DNA of 64,000 nt, taken from positions 1 to 64,000 of the forward strand of contig OY811986.1 of NCBI GenBank assembly GCA_963681505.1, written 5' to 3'. The position numbers and the translations under genes are program-made. How positions within the stretch are numbered: position 1 is the stretch's first letter; each line of letters starts with the position of its first letter. Of the stretch, positions 22,985 to 35,681 are shown piece by piece. Source of the DNA: Eunapius fragilis (Eukaryota; Porifera; Demospongiae; Spongillida; Spongillidae). The notes below the pieces were generated by a model. It did no database searches and was not told the origin of the DNA. It saw only the letters and a program-made list of their open reading frames with translations.

Positions 22985-24008
22985 CTTTGAAAACAGGGAC
23001 AAGGTAAGTGGTCTAGCAGCAACATCAAAAGTGTGAAGGCCCCCAATTATTTGGTGTGAAGGTAGGACACACCAAATCAGGTGTGACCTTCATACCAAGT
23101 GCAGGGGATTTCACCCAAAAAGCAAAAAGGTGAAAAAAACTATGCATTGGTCAGAATTCAAACCCGTGATCACCTGTACTACAGCCCTGTACCTAACTCC
23201 ATAACATCAATGGTTAAATAAACTAAAACTGAGTGATGGTCCCACCAAATCGCAGACTGAATTCACACGCACTCACTCGATATGCACCTTGCATTTTGTC
23301 TGTTGAATTATTAGGGCCCTAGCCAATTCATACTTAGTTGTGTTTTCACATTCTTCATCACTGCAGGTTGAATTTGAAAAACAGAGACAAGGTAAGTGGT
23401 CTGCCATATGCACTTGGCATTTGAAGTTTGCATGGGCAACAATATACTGACGGATAGGTGTAGTGTGCCTTTACACTCACCTCAAATATTCCTGCTCCTT
23501 TCTCTGGCTGATCATCCTGTACATGTTATCCAGATAGGTCATCACAGCATGAAAAAATACTGTACCTCTAATGACTGTTGCACGGGTAGAGAGTTGATGC
23601 TTCTGCATGCAGAGACCTTCATTGGAGGACGTGATGGGGTCGTTTTTTGCATGGGAACAGGTTGACTTGGAGTAAAAGCTCTGGAATATCGGATACAGGA
23701 GTTAGTTTGTGAACTAAAATTTGCTACTTAGCTACTTTGTAGATTTGTAGAAATCAGATGCCAACTGGGGGAATAAATCTATAAACACTTTGACAATTTA
23801 CATCCTGGAAATTTACCTGATCACCAGCAAAAGTAGGGCTAAAATGTGACACCTACAATTAAATGGCATTCAAAGCAGGAATTGTAATCATAGCACTTAC
23901 AGTAATAGCAACTGAAGACGTTGGAAGTGAAAATGGGGACACCTGCAGAAATCAGAGAGAGATAAACATGCACTTACAATGATACACAAGTGATATGCAA
24001 ACAGATAT

Positions 24009-24541
24009 ACGCCAAAGAACAAAACAGTACTGGTTTGGAGCGCTTCTTGTTGTTCAGCACAATTCTAACTTGTTCAGAGGCCTTCAAATCATCGAGTACA
24101 ACAGAAGACAATTTGTCTTCCAAAACAAATGTCTCGTAATACGCAGTTACTTTAGAATTTGAAGTTATTTTCTGCCGCAGAGCCTTAAACACCCACACAC
24201 AAGCCTTTGACACCCCCACACACACGAGGTTTCTAGGGTGTGTGTTGGTAGGTGTTGAAATCTTGTAGTGTGTGTGTGTGTGGGTGTCAAAGGCTTGTAG
24301 GGTGTGTGGGTTTACGAAGGCTTGTGTGTGTGGGGGTGTCAAAGGCTTGTGTGTGGGTGTTTAAGGCTCTGTGGCAGAAAATAACTTCAAATTCTAAAGT
24401 AACTGCGTATTACGAGACATTTGTTTTGGAAGACAAATTGTCTTCTGTTGTACTCGATGATTTGAAGGCCTCTGAACAAGTTAGAATTGTGCTGAACAAC
24501 AGGAAGCGCTCCAAACCAGTACTGTTTTTGTTCTTTGGCGT
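24009..24541. repeat. Inverted repeat of about 210 bp arms inside the element
   Basis: The left arm (about 24009-24215) and right arm (about 24335-24541) are near-perfect reverse complements around a CACACA-rich centre. Each arm, read on its own coding strand, has an open frame with SKVTAYYETFVLEDKLSSVV and KASEQVRIVLNN. The right arm reads plus, the left minus. The frame is intact in both, so the arms are young or selected. The protein is unrecognised. Confidence 0.85.
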
Positions 24542-25863
24542 CCACACACCCTATAAGCCTTCCAAACCCAAACACACCTACAAGCTTCCAACACTCACAC
24601 AAACCTTCGACACATACAACCTTTGACACCAACACACACAAACCTTCTACACCCACACACACTCTACAATCCTCTAACACAAAACCCTATAAGCCTCAAT
24701 ACTTGCAAACCCCACACATCCTCCTCCAAAAAGCCACAATACGCATACACTACCTACAAGCCTCCAGCATCCCACACCACACAAAAGCTTCCACTCACCA
24801 ATAATAATCAACCCCACATACATGTACCAACCTTGTCAGCAGTACTCGAACACAACCTACAACACTCTCTGACTATTAAATACACCATCCACAATTCATC
24901 AATGACGAGGGTGCGGATTCAAACAGGAAACAGCACGCGCGCATCAATTAGAACATACCTCGAAATTATGTAGCTGCTGCTAACGTTATTCGCTCACTAG
25001 CGTAAGAAAACCATACCTTTTATTACAAGATACACTAGAAAAGTTCACTTACTTCTTATTCCGCCTGAAGAAATGGATGTTTGTTCTCTGCTTAAAGTAG
25101 TACCATAATGCGTATTTTGTACACGCACGCGACCCAGACAAAACAGCGATCGTGACCAAACACGAGTACCAAAATATGCCGGGGAGTGTATACTAATGGT
25201 TGAATGTTACTTACCCATACCGCTTTCTTCTGCTCCTATATGCCACTCGACGCTCGCCCGTTAAAAATGAAAAAAATTTACGGCCGTATGGGTGCGCAAT
25301 TGCGGATAATTAATCTGGCCGGAATCGGTTAAAACCTTTTACATTTTTCTGGACAAAATGAAAGCTCGGACAGTAAAACGCACAGAAGCAAATGTGTATC
25401 ATCTTACCACTTTGATACAAGCAAACTGTGTGTGCCCCCCCCCCCCCCCCCCCCCCCACCCCCTTGCCACCCCGCGCATCCTAGATTTTAAATTCGAAAG
25501 GAGTTCCCGCTTCATAGTACGACCTTAGCGCCTGCGCAGATGCATGTTGGGCCGCGCCCAACGATTTGAATTGTGTGTCTGCGAACGAGGCTAAAGATAA
25601 GAATTTTCTCACGTGACTGTATTTCGACATTGGTGGTAAATCGTTGCATTTCATCATTTACATCAGAATGCAATTGTTTCAACGCCAGTTACAATGGTCC
25701 TCAATGCGTTCTATGACATTTTGTAGCATTAGCTAGATATTTGCAGCATTTAAAATAACAGCGATATCAGTTGGTGCAAAGTAATGTAAGACTGCTGTAT
25801 AATTATTACTGCAGTAGTAAACCGTGGTATTTCTCTGTAGTATTCCTAACTTTTTTTCCTGTG
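24542..25863. other. Right part of the inserted element
   Basis: ACACCC/CTTCCA-rich imperfect repeats (24540-24830) that mirror the GTGTGTGGG-rich centre of the inverted repeat, then unassigned sequence with a C-run of about 23 at 25435-25457. No gene recognised. Confidence 0.5.
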
Positions 25864-27460
25864 GGCCAATTGCTCCCTATTGCTCCCGCGGGAGCGATTT
25901 GGTGCTGTTCGTTTGGACCAATTGCTCCCGCGGGAGGCTGGAGCAATTCGGAGCAATTTGTTTAGACCAATTGCTCACAATTGCTCCCGCGACAGCAAAT
26001 CGGAGCAATTTGTTTGGACCAATTGCTCCCAATTGCTCCCGCGGGAGCCATTCGGAGCAATTCATTTGGACCAATTGCTCCCAATTGCTCCCGCGGGAGC
26101 AATTCGGAGCAATTCGTTTGTACTAATTGCTCCCAATTGCTCCCGCGGGAGCAATTTGGAGCAATTCGTTTGGACCAATTGCTCCCAATCGCTCCCGCTG
26201 GAGCAATTCGGAGAAATTGGTTAGGAACAATTCCTCACGCGGGAGCAATTCGGAGCAATTCGTTAAGACCAATTGCTCCCATTTGCTCACGCGGGAGCTA
26301 TTCGGAGCAATTTGTTTGGACCAATTGCTCCCAATTGCTCCCGCGGGAGCAATTCGGAGCTATTCGTTTGGACCAATTGCTCCCAATTGCTCGGGCGCGA
26401 GCGATTCGGAGCAATTCGATTGGACCAATTGCTCACAATTGCTCCCGCGACAGCAAATCGGAGCAATTTGTTTGGACCAATTGCTCCCAATTGCTCCCGC
26501 GGGAGCCATTCGGAGCAATTCATTGGGACCAATTGCTCCCAATTGCTCCCGCGGGAGCAATTCGGAGCAATTCGTTTGTACTAATTGCTCCCAATTGCTC
26601 CCGCGGGAGCAATTCGGAGCAATTCGTTTGGACCAATTGCTCCCAATTGCTCCCGCTGGAGCAATTCGGAGCAATTCGTTTAGACCAATTGCTCCCAATT
26701 GCTCCCGCGGGAGCAATTCGGAGCGATTCGGTTGGACCAATTGCTCCCTATTGCTCCCGCGGGAGCGATTCGGAGCAATTCGTTTGGACCAAGTGCTACC
26801 AGTTGCTCCCGCGGGAGCAATTCGGAGCAATTTGTTTGGACCAATTGCTCCCTATTGCTCCCGCGGGAGCGATTTGGTGCTGTTCGTTTGGACCAATTGC
26901 TCCCGCGGGAGGCTGGAGCAATTCGGAGCAATTTGTTTAGACCAATTGCTCCCAATTGTTCCCGCGGGAGCAATTCGGAGCTATTCGTTTGGACCAATTG
27001 CTCCCAATTGCTCGGGCGCGAGCGATTCGGAGCAATTCGATTGGACCAATTGCTCACAATTGCTCCCGCGACAGCAAATCGGAGCAATTTGTTTGGACCA
27101 ATTGCTCCCGCGGGAGCCATTCGGAGCAATTCATTTGGACCAATTGCTCCCAATTGCTCCCGCGGGAGCAATTCGGAGCAATTCGTTTGTACTAATTGCT
27201 CCCAATTGCTCCCGCGGGAGCAATTCGGAGCAATTCGTTTGGACCAATTGCTCCCAATCGCTCCCGCTGGAGCAATTCGGAGAAATTGGTTAGGAACAAT
27301 TTCTCACGCGGGAGCAAATCGGAGCAATTCGTTTGGACCAATTGCTCCCAATTGCTCCCGCGGGAGCGATTCGGAGCAATTCGTTTGGAACAATTGCTCC
27401 CAATTGCTCCCGCGGGAGCAATTCGGACCAATTTGTTTGGACCAATTGCTCCGAATTGCT
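25864..27460 (+). repeat. 52-bp GCTCC minisatellite, forward block 2
   Basis: About 30 forward units resuming right after the inserted element. Stretches are internally duplicated (for example 25880-26120 against about 26850-27195). The consensus 52-bp unit has no stop codon in any of six frames, so it produces long meaningless open frames on both strands. Confidence 0.95.
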
Positions 27461-27686
27461 CCCGCGGGAGCAATTGGGAACAATTGGTCCAACCGAATCG
27501 CTCCGAATTGCTCCCGCGGGAGCAATTGGGAGCAATTGGTCTAAACAAATTGCTCCGAATTGCTAAAGCGGGAGCAATTGGGAGCAATTGGTCTAAACGA
27601 AATGCTTCGAATTGCTCCCGCGGGAGCAATTGTTCCTAACCAATTTCTCCGAATTGCTCCAGCGGGAGCGATTGGGAGCAATTGGT
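27461..27686 (-). repeat. 52-bp GCTCC minisatellite, reverse block 2
   Basis: Orientation flips at a palindromic core near 27455-27470. About four units follow in reverse orientation, ending at the shared junction CAATTGGTATTTCAATG. With the forward block this forms a long imperfect inverted repeat. Confidence 0.9.
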
Positions 27687-30600
27687 ATTTCAATGTATGA
27701 CTCCCGCAGGAGTCAAGTATTTCAATGTATGACTCCTGCAGGAGTCAAACATGTCAATATGTATGACTCCTGCTAGAGTCAAGTATCTCAATGCATGACT
27801 CCTGCAGGAGTCAAGTATGTCAGAATGTATGAGTCTTGCAGGAGTCAAGTATGTCAATATGTATGACTCCTGCAGGAGTCAACTATATATTTGCATGACT
27901 CCTGCAGGAGTCAAGTATGTCAGATTGGATGACTGCTGCAGTAGTCAAATATGTCACTATGAATGACTCCTGCAGGAGTCAAGTATTTCAATGTATGACT
28001 CCTACAGGAGTAAAGTTTGTCAGTATGCATGACTCCTGCAAGAGTCAAATATTTCAATGAAGGACTCCTGCAGGTGTAAAGTATGTCAATATGTATGACT
28101 CCTCCAGAAGTCATGTATCTCCATGCATGACTCCTGTAGGAGTCAAGTATGTCAGTATGTATGACTCCGGCAGGAGTCAAATATATATTTGCATGACTCC
28201 TGCAGGAGTCAAGTATGTCAGTATGCAAGACTCCAGCAGGAGTCAAGTATCTCAATGTATAACTCCTGCAGGAGTCAAGTATCTCCATGCATGACTCCTG
28301 CAGGAGTCAAGTATGTCAGTATGCATGACCCCTGCAAGAGTCAAGAATGCCACTCAAGAATTTCAATGTTAGACTCCTGCAGGAGTCAAGTATTTCAATT
28401 ATGACTCCTGCAGGAGTCAAGAATGTCAATATGTATGACTCTTGCAGGAGTCAAGGATCTCCATACATGACACCTGCAGGAGCAAGTATGTCAGTATCAA
28501 TGACTCCTTCAGGAGTCAAGTATTTCAATGAAAGACTCCCGCAGGAGTCAAGTATATCAATGCATGACTCCTGCAGGAGTCAAATATGTATATATGTATG
28601 ACTCCTGCAGGAGTCAACTCTATATTTGCATGACTACTGCAGGAGTCAAGTAATTCAATGTATGACTCCTCAGGAGTATAGTATGTCAGTATGTATGACT
28701 CCTGCAGGAGTCAACTTTATATTTGCATGACTCCTGCAGGAGTCAATGTATGACTCCTGCGGAGTCAAATCTGTCATTATGTATGACTCCTGCAAGAGTC
28801 AAGTATCTCCATGCATAACTTCTGCAGGAGTCAAGTATGTCAGTATGAATGACTCCTGCAGGAGTCATATGTCAATTTGTATGACTCCTGCAGGAGTGAG
28901 CAATCTCCATGTATGACTCCTGTAAGAGTCAAGTATGTCAGAATGGATGAGTCCTGCAGGAGTCATGTATTTCAATATGTATGACTCCTGTAGGAGTCAA
29001 CTATATATTTGCATGACTCCTGCAAGAGTCAAGTATGTCAGTTTGTATGACTGCTGCAGGAGTCAAATATGTTTCAATGAATGACTCCTGCAGGAGTCAA
29101 GTATTTCAATGTATGACTCCTACAAGAGTCAAGTTTGTCAGTATGCATGACACCTGCAGGAGTCAAATATTTCAATGAATGACTCCTGCAGGAGTAAAGT
29201 ATGTCACTATTTATGACTCCTCCAGGAGTCATGTATCACCATGCATGACTCCTGCAGGAGTCAAGTATGCCAGTATGTATGACTCCTGCATGAGTCAACT
29301 ATGTATTTGCATGACTCCTGCAGGAGTCAAGTATGTCAGTATGCAAGACTCCTGCAGGAGTCAAGTATCTCAAAGTATGACTCCTGCAGGAGTCAAGTAT
29401 CTCCATGAATGACTCCCGCTGGAATCAAGTATGTCAGTATGTTTGACTCCTGCTGGAGTCAAGTATGTCACTCAAGAATTTCAATGTGTGACTCCTGCAG
29501 GAGTCATGTATGTCAGTATGCAAGACTCCGGCAGGAGTCAAGTATTTCAATGTATGACTCCTACAGGAGTAAAGTTTGTCAGTATGCATGACTCCTGCAA
29601 GAGTCAAATATTTCAATGAAGGACTCCTGCAGGTGTAAAGTATGTCAATATGTATGACTCCTCCAGAAGTCATGTATCTCCATGCATGACTCCTGTAGGA
29701 GTCAAGTATGTCAGTATGTATGACTCCTGCAGGAGTCAAATATATATTTGCATGACTCCTGCAGGAGTCCAGTATGTCAGTATGCAAGACTCCAGCAGGA
29801 GTCAAGTATCTCAATGTCTAACTCCTGCAGGAGTCAAGTATCTCCATGCATGACTCCTGCAGGAGTCAAGTATGTCAGTATGCATGACCCCTGCAAGAGT
29901 CAAGAATGCCACTCAAGAATTTCAATGTATGACTCCTGCAGGAGTCAAGTATTTCAATTATGACTCCTGCAGGAGTCAAGAATGTCAATATGTATGACTC
30001 TTGCAGGAGTCAAGGATCTCCATACATGACACCTGCAGGAGTCAAGTATGTCAGTATCAATGACTCCTTCAGGAGTCAAGTATTTCAATGAAAGACTCCC
30101 GCAGGAGTCAAGTATATCAATGCATGACTCCTGCAGGAGTCAAATATGTATATATGTATGACTCCTGCAGGAGTCAACTCTATATTTGCATGACTACTGC
30201 AGGAGTCAAGTATTTCAATGTATGACTCCTCAGGAGTCAAGTATGTCAGTATGTATGACTCCTGCAGGAGTCAACTTTATATTTGCATGACTCCTGCAGG
30301 AGTCAATGTATGACTCCTGCGGAGTCAAATCTGTCATTATGTATGACTCCTGCAAGAGTCAAGTATCTCCATGCATGACTTCTGCAGGAGTCAAGTATGT
30401 CAGTATGAATGACTCCTGCAGGAGTCATATGTCAATTTGTATGACTCCTGCAGGAGTGAGCAATCTCCATGTATGACTCCTGTAGGAGTCAAGTATGTCA
30501 GAATGGATGAGTCCTGCAGGAGTCAAGTATGTCAATATGTATGACTCCTGTAGGAGTCAACTATATATTTGCATGACTCCTGCAAGAGTCAAGTATGTCA

Positions 30601-32495
30601 GTTTGTATGACTGCTGTAGGAGTCAAATATGTTTCAATGAATGACTCCTGCAGGAGTCAAGTATTTCAATGTATGACTCCTACAAGAGTCAAGTTTGTCA
30701 GTATGCATGACACCTGCAGGAGTCAAATATTTCAATGAATGACTCCTGCAGGAGTAAAGTATGTCACTATTTATGACTCCTCCAGGAGTCATGTATCACC
30801 ATGCATGACTCCTGCAGGAGTCAAGTATGCCAGTATGTATGACTCCTGCATGAGTCAACTATGTATTTGCATGACTCCTGCAGGAGTCAAGTATGTCAGT
30901 ATGCAAGACTCCTGCAGGAGTCAAGTATCTCAAAGTATGACTCCTGCAAGAGTCAAGTATCTCCATGAATGACTCCTGCAGGAGTCAAGTATGTCAGTAT
31001 GTATGACTCCTGCAGGAGTCAAATATATATTTGCATGACTCCTGCAGGAGTCAAGTATGTCAGTATGCAAGACTCCTGCAGGAGTCAAGTATCTCAATGT
31101 ATGACTCCTGCAGGAGTCAAGTATCTCCATGCATGACTCCTGCAGGAGTCACGCATGTCAGTATGTATGACTCCTGCAGGAGTCAAGTATGTCACTCAAG
31201 AATTTTAATGTATGTCTCCTGAAGGAGTCAAGTATTTCAATTATGACTCCTGCAGGAGTCAAATATGTCAATATGTATGACTCTTGCAGGAGTATAGGAT
31301 CTCCACACATGACATCTGCAGGAGTCAAGCATGTCAGTATCAATGACTCCTGCAGGAGTCAAGTATTTCAATGTATGACTCCCGCAGGAGTCAAGTATAT
31401 CAATGTATGACTCCTGCAGGAGTCAAATATGTCAATATGTATGACTCCTGCAGGAGTCAATTCTATATTTGCATGACTCCTGCAAGAGTCAAGTATCTCC
31501 ATGCATGACTTCTGCAGGAGTCAAGTATGTCAGTATGAATGACTCCTGCAGGAGTCATATGTCATAATGACTCCTGCAGGAGTCAAGTATGTCAGTATGC
31601 AAGACTCCTGCAGGAGTCAAGTATCTCATAGTATGACTCCTGCAGGAGTCAAGTATCTCCATGAATGACTCCTGCTGGAGTCAAGTATGTCAGTATGTTT
31701 GACTCCTGCAGGAGTCAAGTATGTCACTCAAGAATTTCAATGTATGACTCCTGCAGGAGTCATGTATGTCAGTATGCAAGACCTGCAGGAGTCAAGTATC
31801 TCAATGTATGACTCCTGCAGGAGTCAAGCATCTCCATGCATGACTCCTGCAGGAGTCAAGTATGTCAGTATGTATGACCCCTGCAGGAGTCAAGTATGTC
31901 ACTCAAGAATTTCAATGCATGACTCCTGAAGGAGTCAAGTATTTCAATTATGACTCCTGCAGGAGTCAAAAATGTCAATATGTATGACTCTTGCAGGAGT
32001 AAAGGATCTCCACACATGACACCTGCAGGAGTCAAGTATGTCAGTATCAATGACTCCTGCAGGAGTCAAGTATTTCAATGTATGACTCCCGCAGCTGTCA
32101 AGTATATCAATGTATGACTCCTGCAGGAGTCAAATATGGCAATATGTATGACTCCTGCAGGAGTCAGCTCTATATTTGCATGACTCCTGGAGGAGACAAG
32201 TATTTCAATGTATGACTCCTGCAGGAGTCAAGTATGTCAGTATGTATGACTCCTGCAGGAGTCAACTATATATTTGCATGACTCCTGCAGGAGTCAATGT
32301 ATGACTCCTGCGGAGTCTAATATGTCATCATGTATGACTCCTGCAAGGGTCAAGTATCTCCATGCATGACTTCTGCAGGAGTCAAGTATGTCAGTACGAA
32401 TGACTCCTGCGGGAGTCATATGTCAATTTGCATGACTCCTGCAGGAGTGACCAATCTCCATGTATGACTCCTGCAGGAGTCAAGTATGTCAAGTA
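27687..32495. repeat. GACTCC palindromic minisatellite, block 2
   Basis: About 145 units. A higher-order period of about 1,560 bp is visible: 28091-28294 matches 29650-29853 and 29179-29412 matches 30739-30972, spacer by spacer. The irregular spacer TATGTCACTCAAGAATTTC marks equivalent positions in each larger unit. No gene. Confidence 0.95.
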
Positions 32496-35090
32496 TTGCT
32501 CCCGCGGGAGCGATTCGTAGCAATTCGCTTTGACCAATTGCTCCCAATTGCTCCCGCGGGAGCGATTCGGAGCAATTTGTTTGGAGAAAAAGCTCCAAAT
32601 TGCTCCCGTGGGAGCGATTTGGAGCAATTCGTTTGGACCAATTGCTCCCAATTGCTCCCGCGGGAGCAATTCGGAGCAATTCGTTTGGTCCAAATGCTCC
32701 CAATTGCTCCCGCGGGAGCAATTCGGAGCAATTCGTTTTGGACCAATTGCTCCCAATCGCTCCCGCTGGAGCAATTCGGAGAAATTGGTTAGGAACAATT
32801 GCTCCCGCGGGAGCAATTCGGAGCAATTCGTTTAGACCAATTGCTCCGAATTGCTCCCGCGGGAGCATTTCGGAGCAATTTGTTTGGACCAATTGCTCCC
32901 AATTGCTCCCGCTGGAGCAATTCGGAGCAATTCGTTTAGACCAATTGCTCCCAATTGCTCCCGCGGGAGCAATTCGGAGCGATTCGGTTGGACCAATTGC
33001 TCCCTATTGCTCCCGCGGGAGCGATTCGGAGCAATTCGTTTGGACCAAGTGCTACCAATTGCTCCCGCGGGAGCAATTCGGAGCAATTTATTTGGACCAA
33101 TTGCTCCCTATTGCTCCCGCTGGAGCGATTTGGTGATGTTCGTTTGGACCAATTGCTCCCGCGGGAGGCTGGAGCAATTCGGAGCAATGTGTTTAGACCA
33201 ATTGCTCCCAATTGTTCCCGCGGGAGCAATTCGGAGCTATTCGTTTGGACCAATTGCTCCCAATTGCTCCGGCGGGAGCGATTGAGCAATTCGATTGGAT
33301 CAATTGCTCCCAATTGCTCCCGCGGCAGCAATTCGGAGCAATTTGTTTGGACCAATTTATCCCAATTGCTCCCGCGGGAGCCATTTGGAGCAATTCATTT
33401 GGACCAATTGCTCCCAATTGCTCCCGCGGGAGCAATTCGGAGCGATTCGGTTGGACCAATTGCTCCCCAATTGCTCCCGCGGGAGCAATTCGGAGCAATT
33501 CGCTTGGACCAATTGCTCCCAATTGCTCCCGCGGGAGCGATTCGGAGCAATTTGTTTGGACCAATAGCTCCCAAATGCTCCCGTGGGAGCAATTCGGAGC
33601 AATTCGTTTGGACCAATTGCTCCCAATCGCTCCCGCTGGAGCAATTCGGAGAAATTGGTTAGGAACAATTGCTCCCTCGGGAGCAATTCGGAGCAATTCG
33701 TTTAGACCAATTGCTCCCAATCGCTCCCGCTGGAGCAATTCGGAGAAATTGGTCAGGAACAGTTGCTCCCGCGGGAGCAATTCGGAGCAATTCGTTTAGA
33801 CCAATTGCTCCGAATTGCTCCCGCGGGAGCATTTCGGAGCAATTTGTTTGGACCAATTGCTCCCAATTGCTCCCGTTGGAGCAATTCGGAGCAATTCGTT
33901 TAGACCAATTGCTCCCAATTGCTCCCGCGGGAGCAATTCGGAGCGATTCGGTTGGACCAATTGCTCCCTATTGCTCCCGCGGGAGCGATTCGGAGCATTT
34001 CGTTTGGACCAAGTGCTACCAATTGCTCCCGCGGGAGCAATTCGGAGCAATTTGTTTGGACCAATTGCTGCCTCTTGCTCCCGCGGGAGCGATTTGGTGC
34101 TGTTCGTTTTGACCAATTGCTCCCGCGGGAGGCTGGAGCAATTCGGAGCAATGTGTTTAGACCAATTGCTCCCAATTTCTCCCGCGGGAGCGATTCGGAG
34201 CAATTCGGTTGGACCAATTTCTCCCAATTGCTCCCGCGGGAGCAATTCGGAGCAATTCGTTTGGACCAATTGCTCCCAATTGTTCCCGCGGGAGCAATTC
34301 GGAGCAATTCGTTTGGACCAATTGCTCCCAATCGCTCCCGCTGGAGCAATTCGGAGAAATTGGTTAGGAACAATTGCTCCCGCGGGAGCAATTCGGAGGA
34401 ATTCGTTTGGACCAAGTGCTCCCAATTGCTCCCGCGGGAGCAATTCGGAGCGATTCGTTTGGACCAATTGCTCCCAATTGCTCCGGCGGGAGCGATTCGG
34501 AGCAATTCGATTGGACCAATTACTCCGAATTGCTCCCGCGGGAGCAATTCGGAGCAATTTGTTTGGACCAATTGCTCCCAATTGGTCCCGCTGGAGCAAT
34601 ACGGAGCAATTCGCTTAGACCAATTGCTACCAATTGCTCCCGCGGGAGCAAATTCGGAGCTATTCGTTTGGACCAATTGCTCCCAATTGCTCCGGCGGGA
34701 GCGATTCGGAGCAATTCGATTGGACCAATTGCTTCCAATTGCTCCCGCGGCAGCAATTCGAAGCAATTTGTTTGGACCAATTGCTCCCAATTGCTCCCAC
34801 GGGAGCGATTCGGAGCAATTCATTTGGACCAATTGCTCCCATTTGCTCCCGCGGGAGCAATTCGGAGCAAATCGTTTGGACCAATTGCTCCCAATGGCTC
34901 CCGCAGGAGCAATTCGGAGCAATTCGTTTGGACCAATTGCTCCCAATCGCTCCCGCTGGAGCAATTCGGAGTAATTGGTTAGGAACAATTGCTCCCGCGG
35001 GAGCAATTCGGAGCAATTCGTTTGGACAAATTGCTCCCAATTGCTCCCGCGGGAGCAATTCGGAGCAAATTGTTTGGACCAATTGCTCCC
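32496..35090 (+). repeat. 52-bp GCTCC minisatellite, forward block 3
   Basis: About 50 forward units. It repeats the variant order seen in block 2, including the GTGCTACCA variant and the GGTGCTGTTCG/GGTGATGTTCG variant near 33060-33140 and 34010-34110. Open frames of up to 267-351 codons are stop-free satellite. Confidence 0.95.
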
Positions 35091-35681
35091 AATCGCGGGA
35101 GCAATTGGGAGCAATTGGTCCAAACGAATTGCTCCGAATTGCTCCCGCGGGAACAATTGGGAGCAATTGGTCCAAACGAATTGCTCCGAATCGCTCCCGC
35201 GGGAGCAATTGGGAGCAATTGGTCCAAACGAATTGCTCCGAATTGCTCACGCGGGAGCAATTGGGAGCAATTGGTCCAAACGAATTGCTCCGAATCGCTC
35301 CCGCGGGAGCAATTGGGAGCAATTGGTCCAAACGAATTGCTCCAAATCGCTCTAGTGTGAGCAATTGGGAGCAATTGGTCCATACAAATTGCTCCGAATT
35401 GCTCCCGCGGGAGCAATTGGGAGAAATTGGTCCAAACGCATTGCTCCGAATCGCTCCCGCGGGAGCAATTGGGAACAATTGGTCCAACCGAATCGCTCCG
35501 AATTGCTCCCGCGGGAGCAATTGGGAGCAATTGGTCTAAACGAATTGCTCCGAATTGCTAAAGCGGGAGCAATTGGTAGTAATTGGTCTAAACGAAATGC
35601 TCCGAATTGCTCCCGCGGGAGCAATTGTTCCTAACCAATTTCTCCGAATTGCTCCAGCGGGAGCGATTGGGAGCAATTGGT
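35091..35681 (-). repeat. 52-bp GCTCC minisatellite, reverse block 3
   Basis: Orientation switches at AATTGCTCCCAATCGCGGGA (35080-35099), where a unit has lost part of its palindromic core. About 11 reverse units follow, the first five very regular. It ends at the same junction as reverse blocks 1 and 2. Confidence 0.93.

Larger units (their letters stand above)
22202..25863. mobile_element. Inserted DNA element, 12-bp TIRs, probable 5-bp target duplication
   Basis: A 3,662-bp non-satellite segment inside the GCTCC array. Its ends are inverted: CACAGGAAAAAA at 22202 and TTTTTTTCCTGTG ending at 25863. Flanks are GACCA (22197-22201) and GGCCA (25864-25868). Removing the element and one flank regenerates the expected array text TTTGGACCAATTGCTCCC, and uninterrupted copies of the same local sequence occur at 26839-26843, 33095-33099 and 34059-34063. 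This pattern fits a cut-and-paste transposon with a 5-bp duplication, one base since changed. The superfamily is not established; a CACAG start with 5-bp duplication is compatible with a Transib-like element, but no transposase was found. The interior has possible exon remnants, simple repeats and a large inverted repeat. Confidence 0.72.

Noticed and set aside
22197..25868. Firm assignment of the insertion to Transib or an RSS-like end
   Set aside because: Only the CACAG start and 5-bp duplication agree. There is no nonamer at heptamer-like spacing and no transposase, so the superfamily is left open.
25880..35681. Many open frames of 80-418 codons on both strands
   Set aside because: They follow from a 52-bp unit that lacks stop codons in all frames. 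There are no splice or start contexts, and overlapping frames on both strands are equally long.
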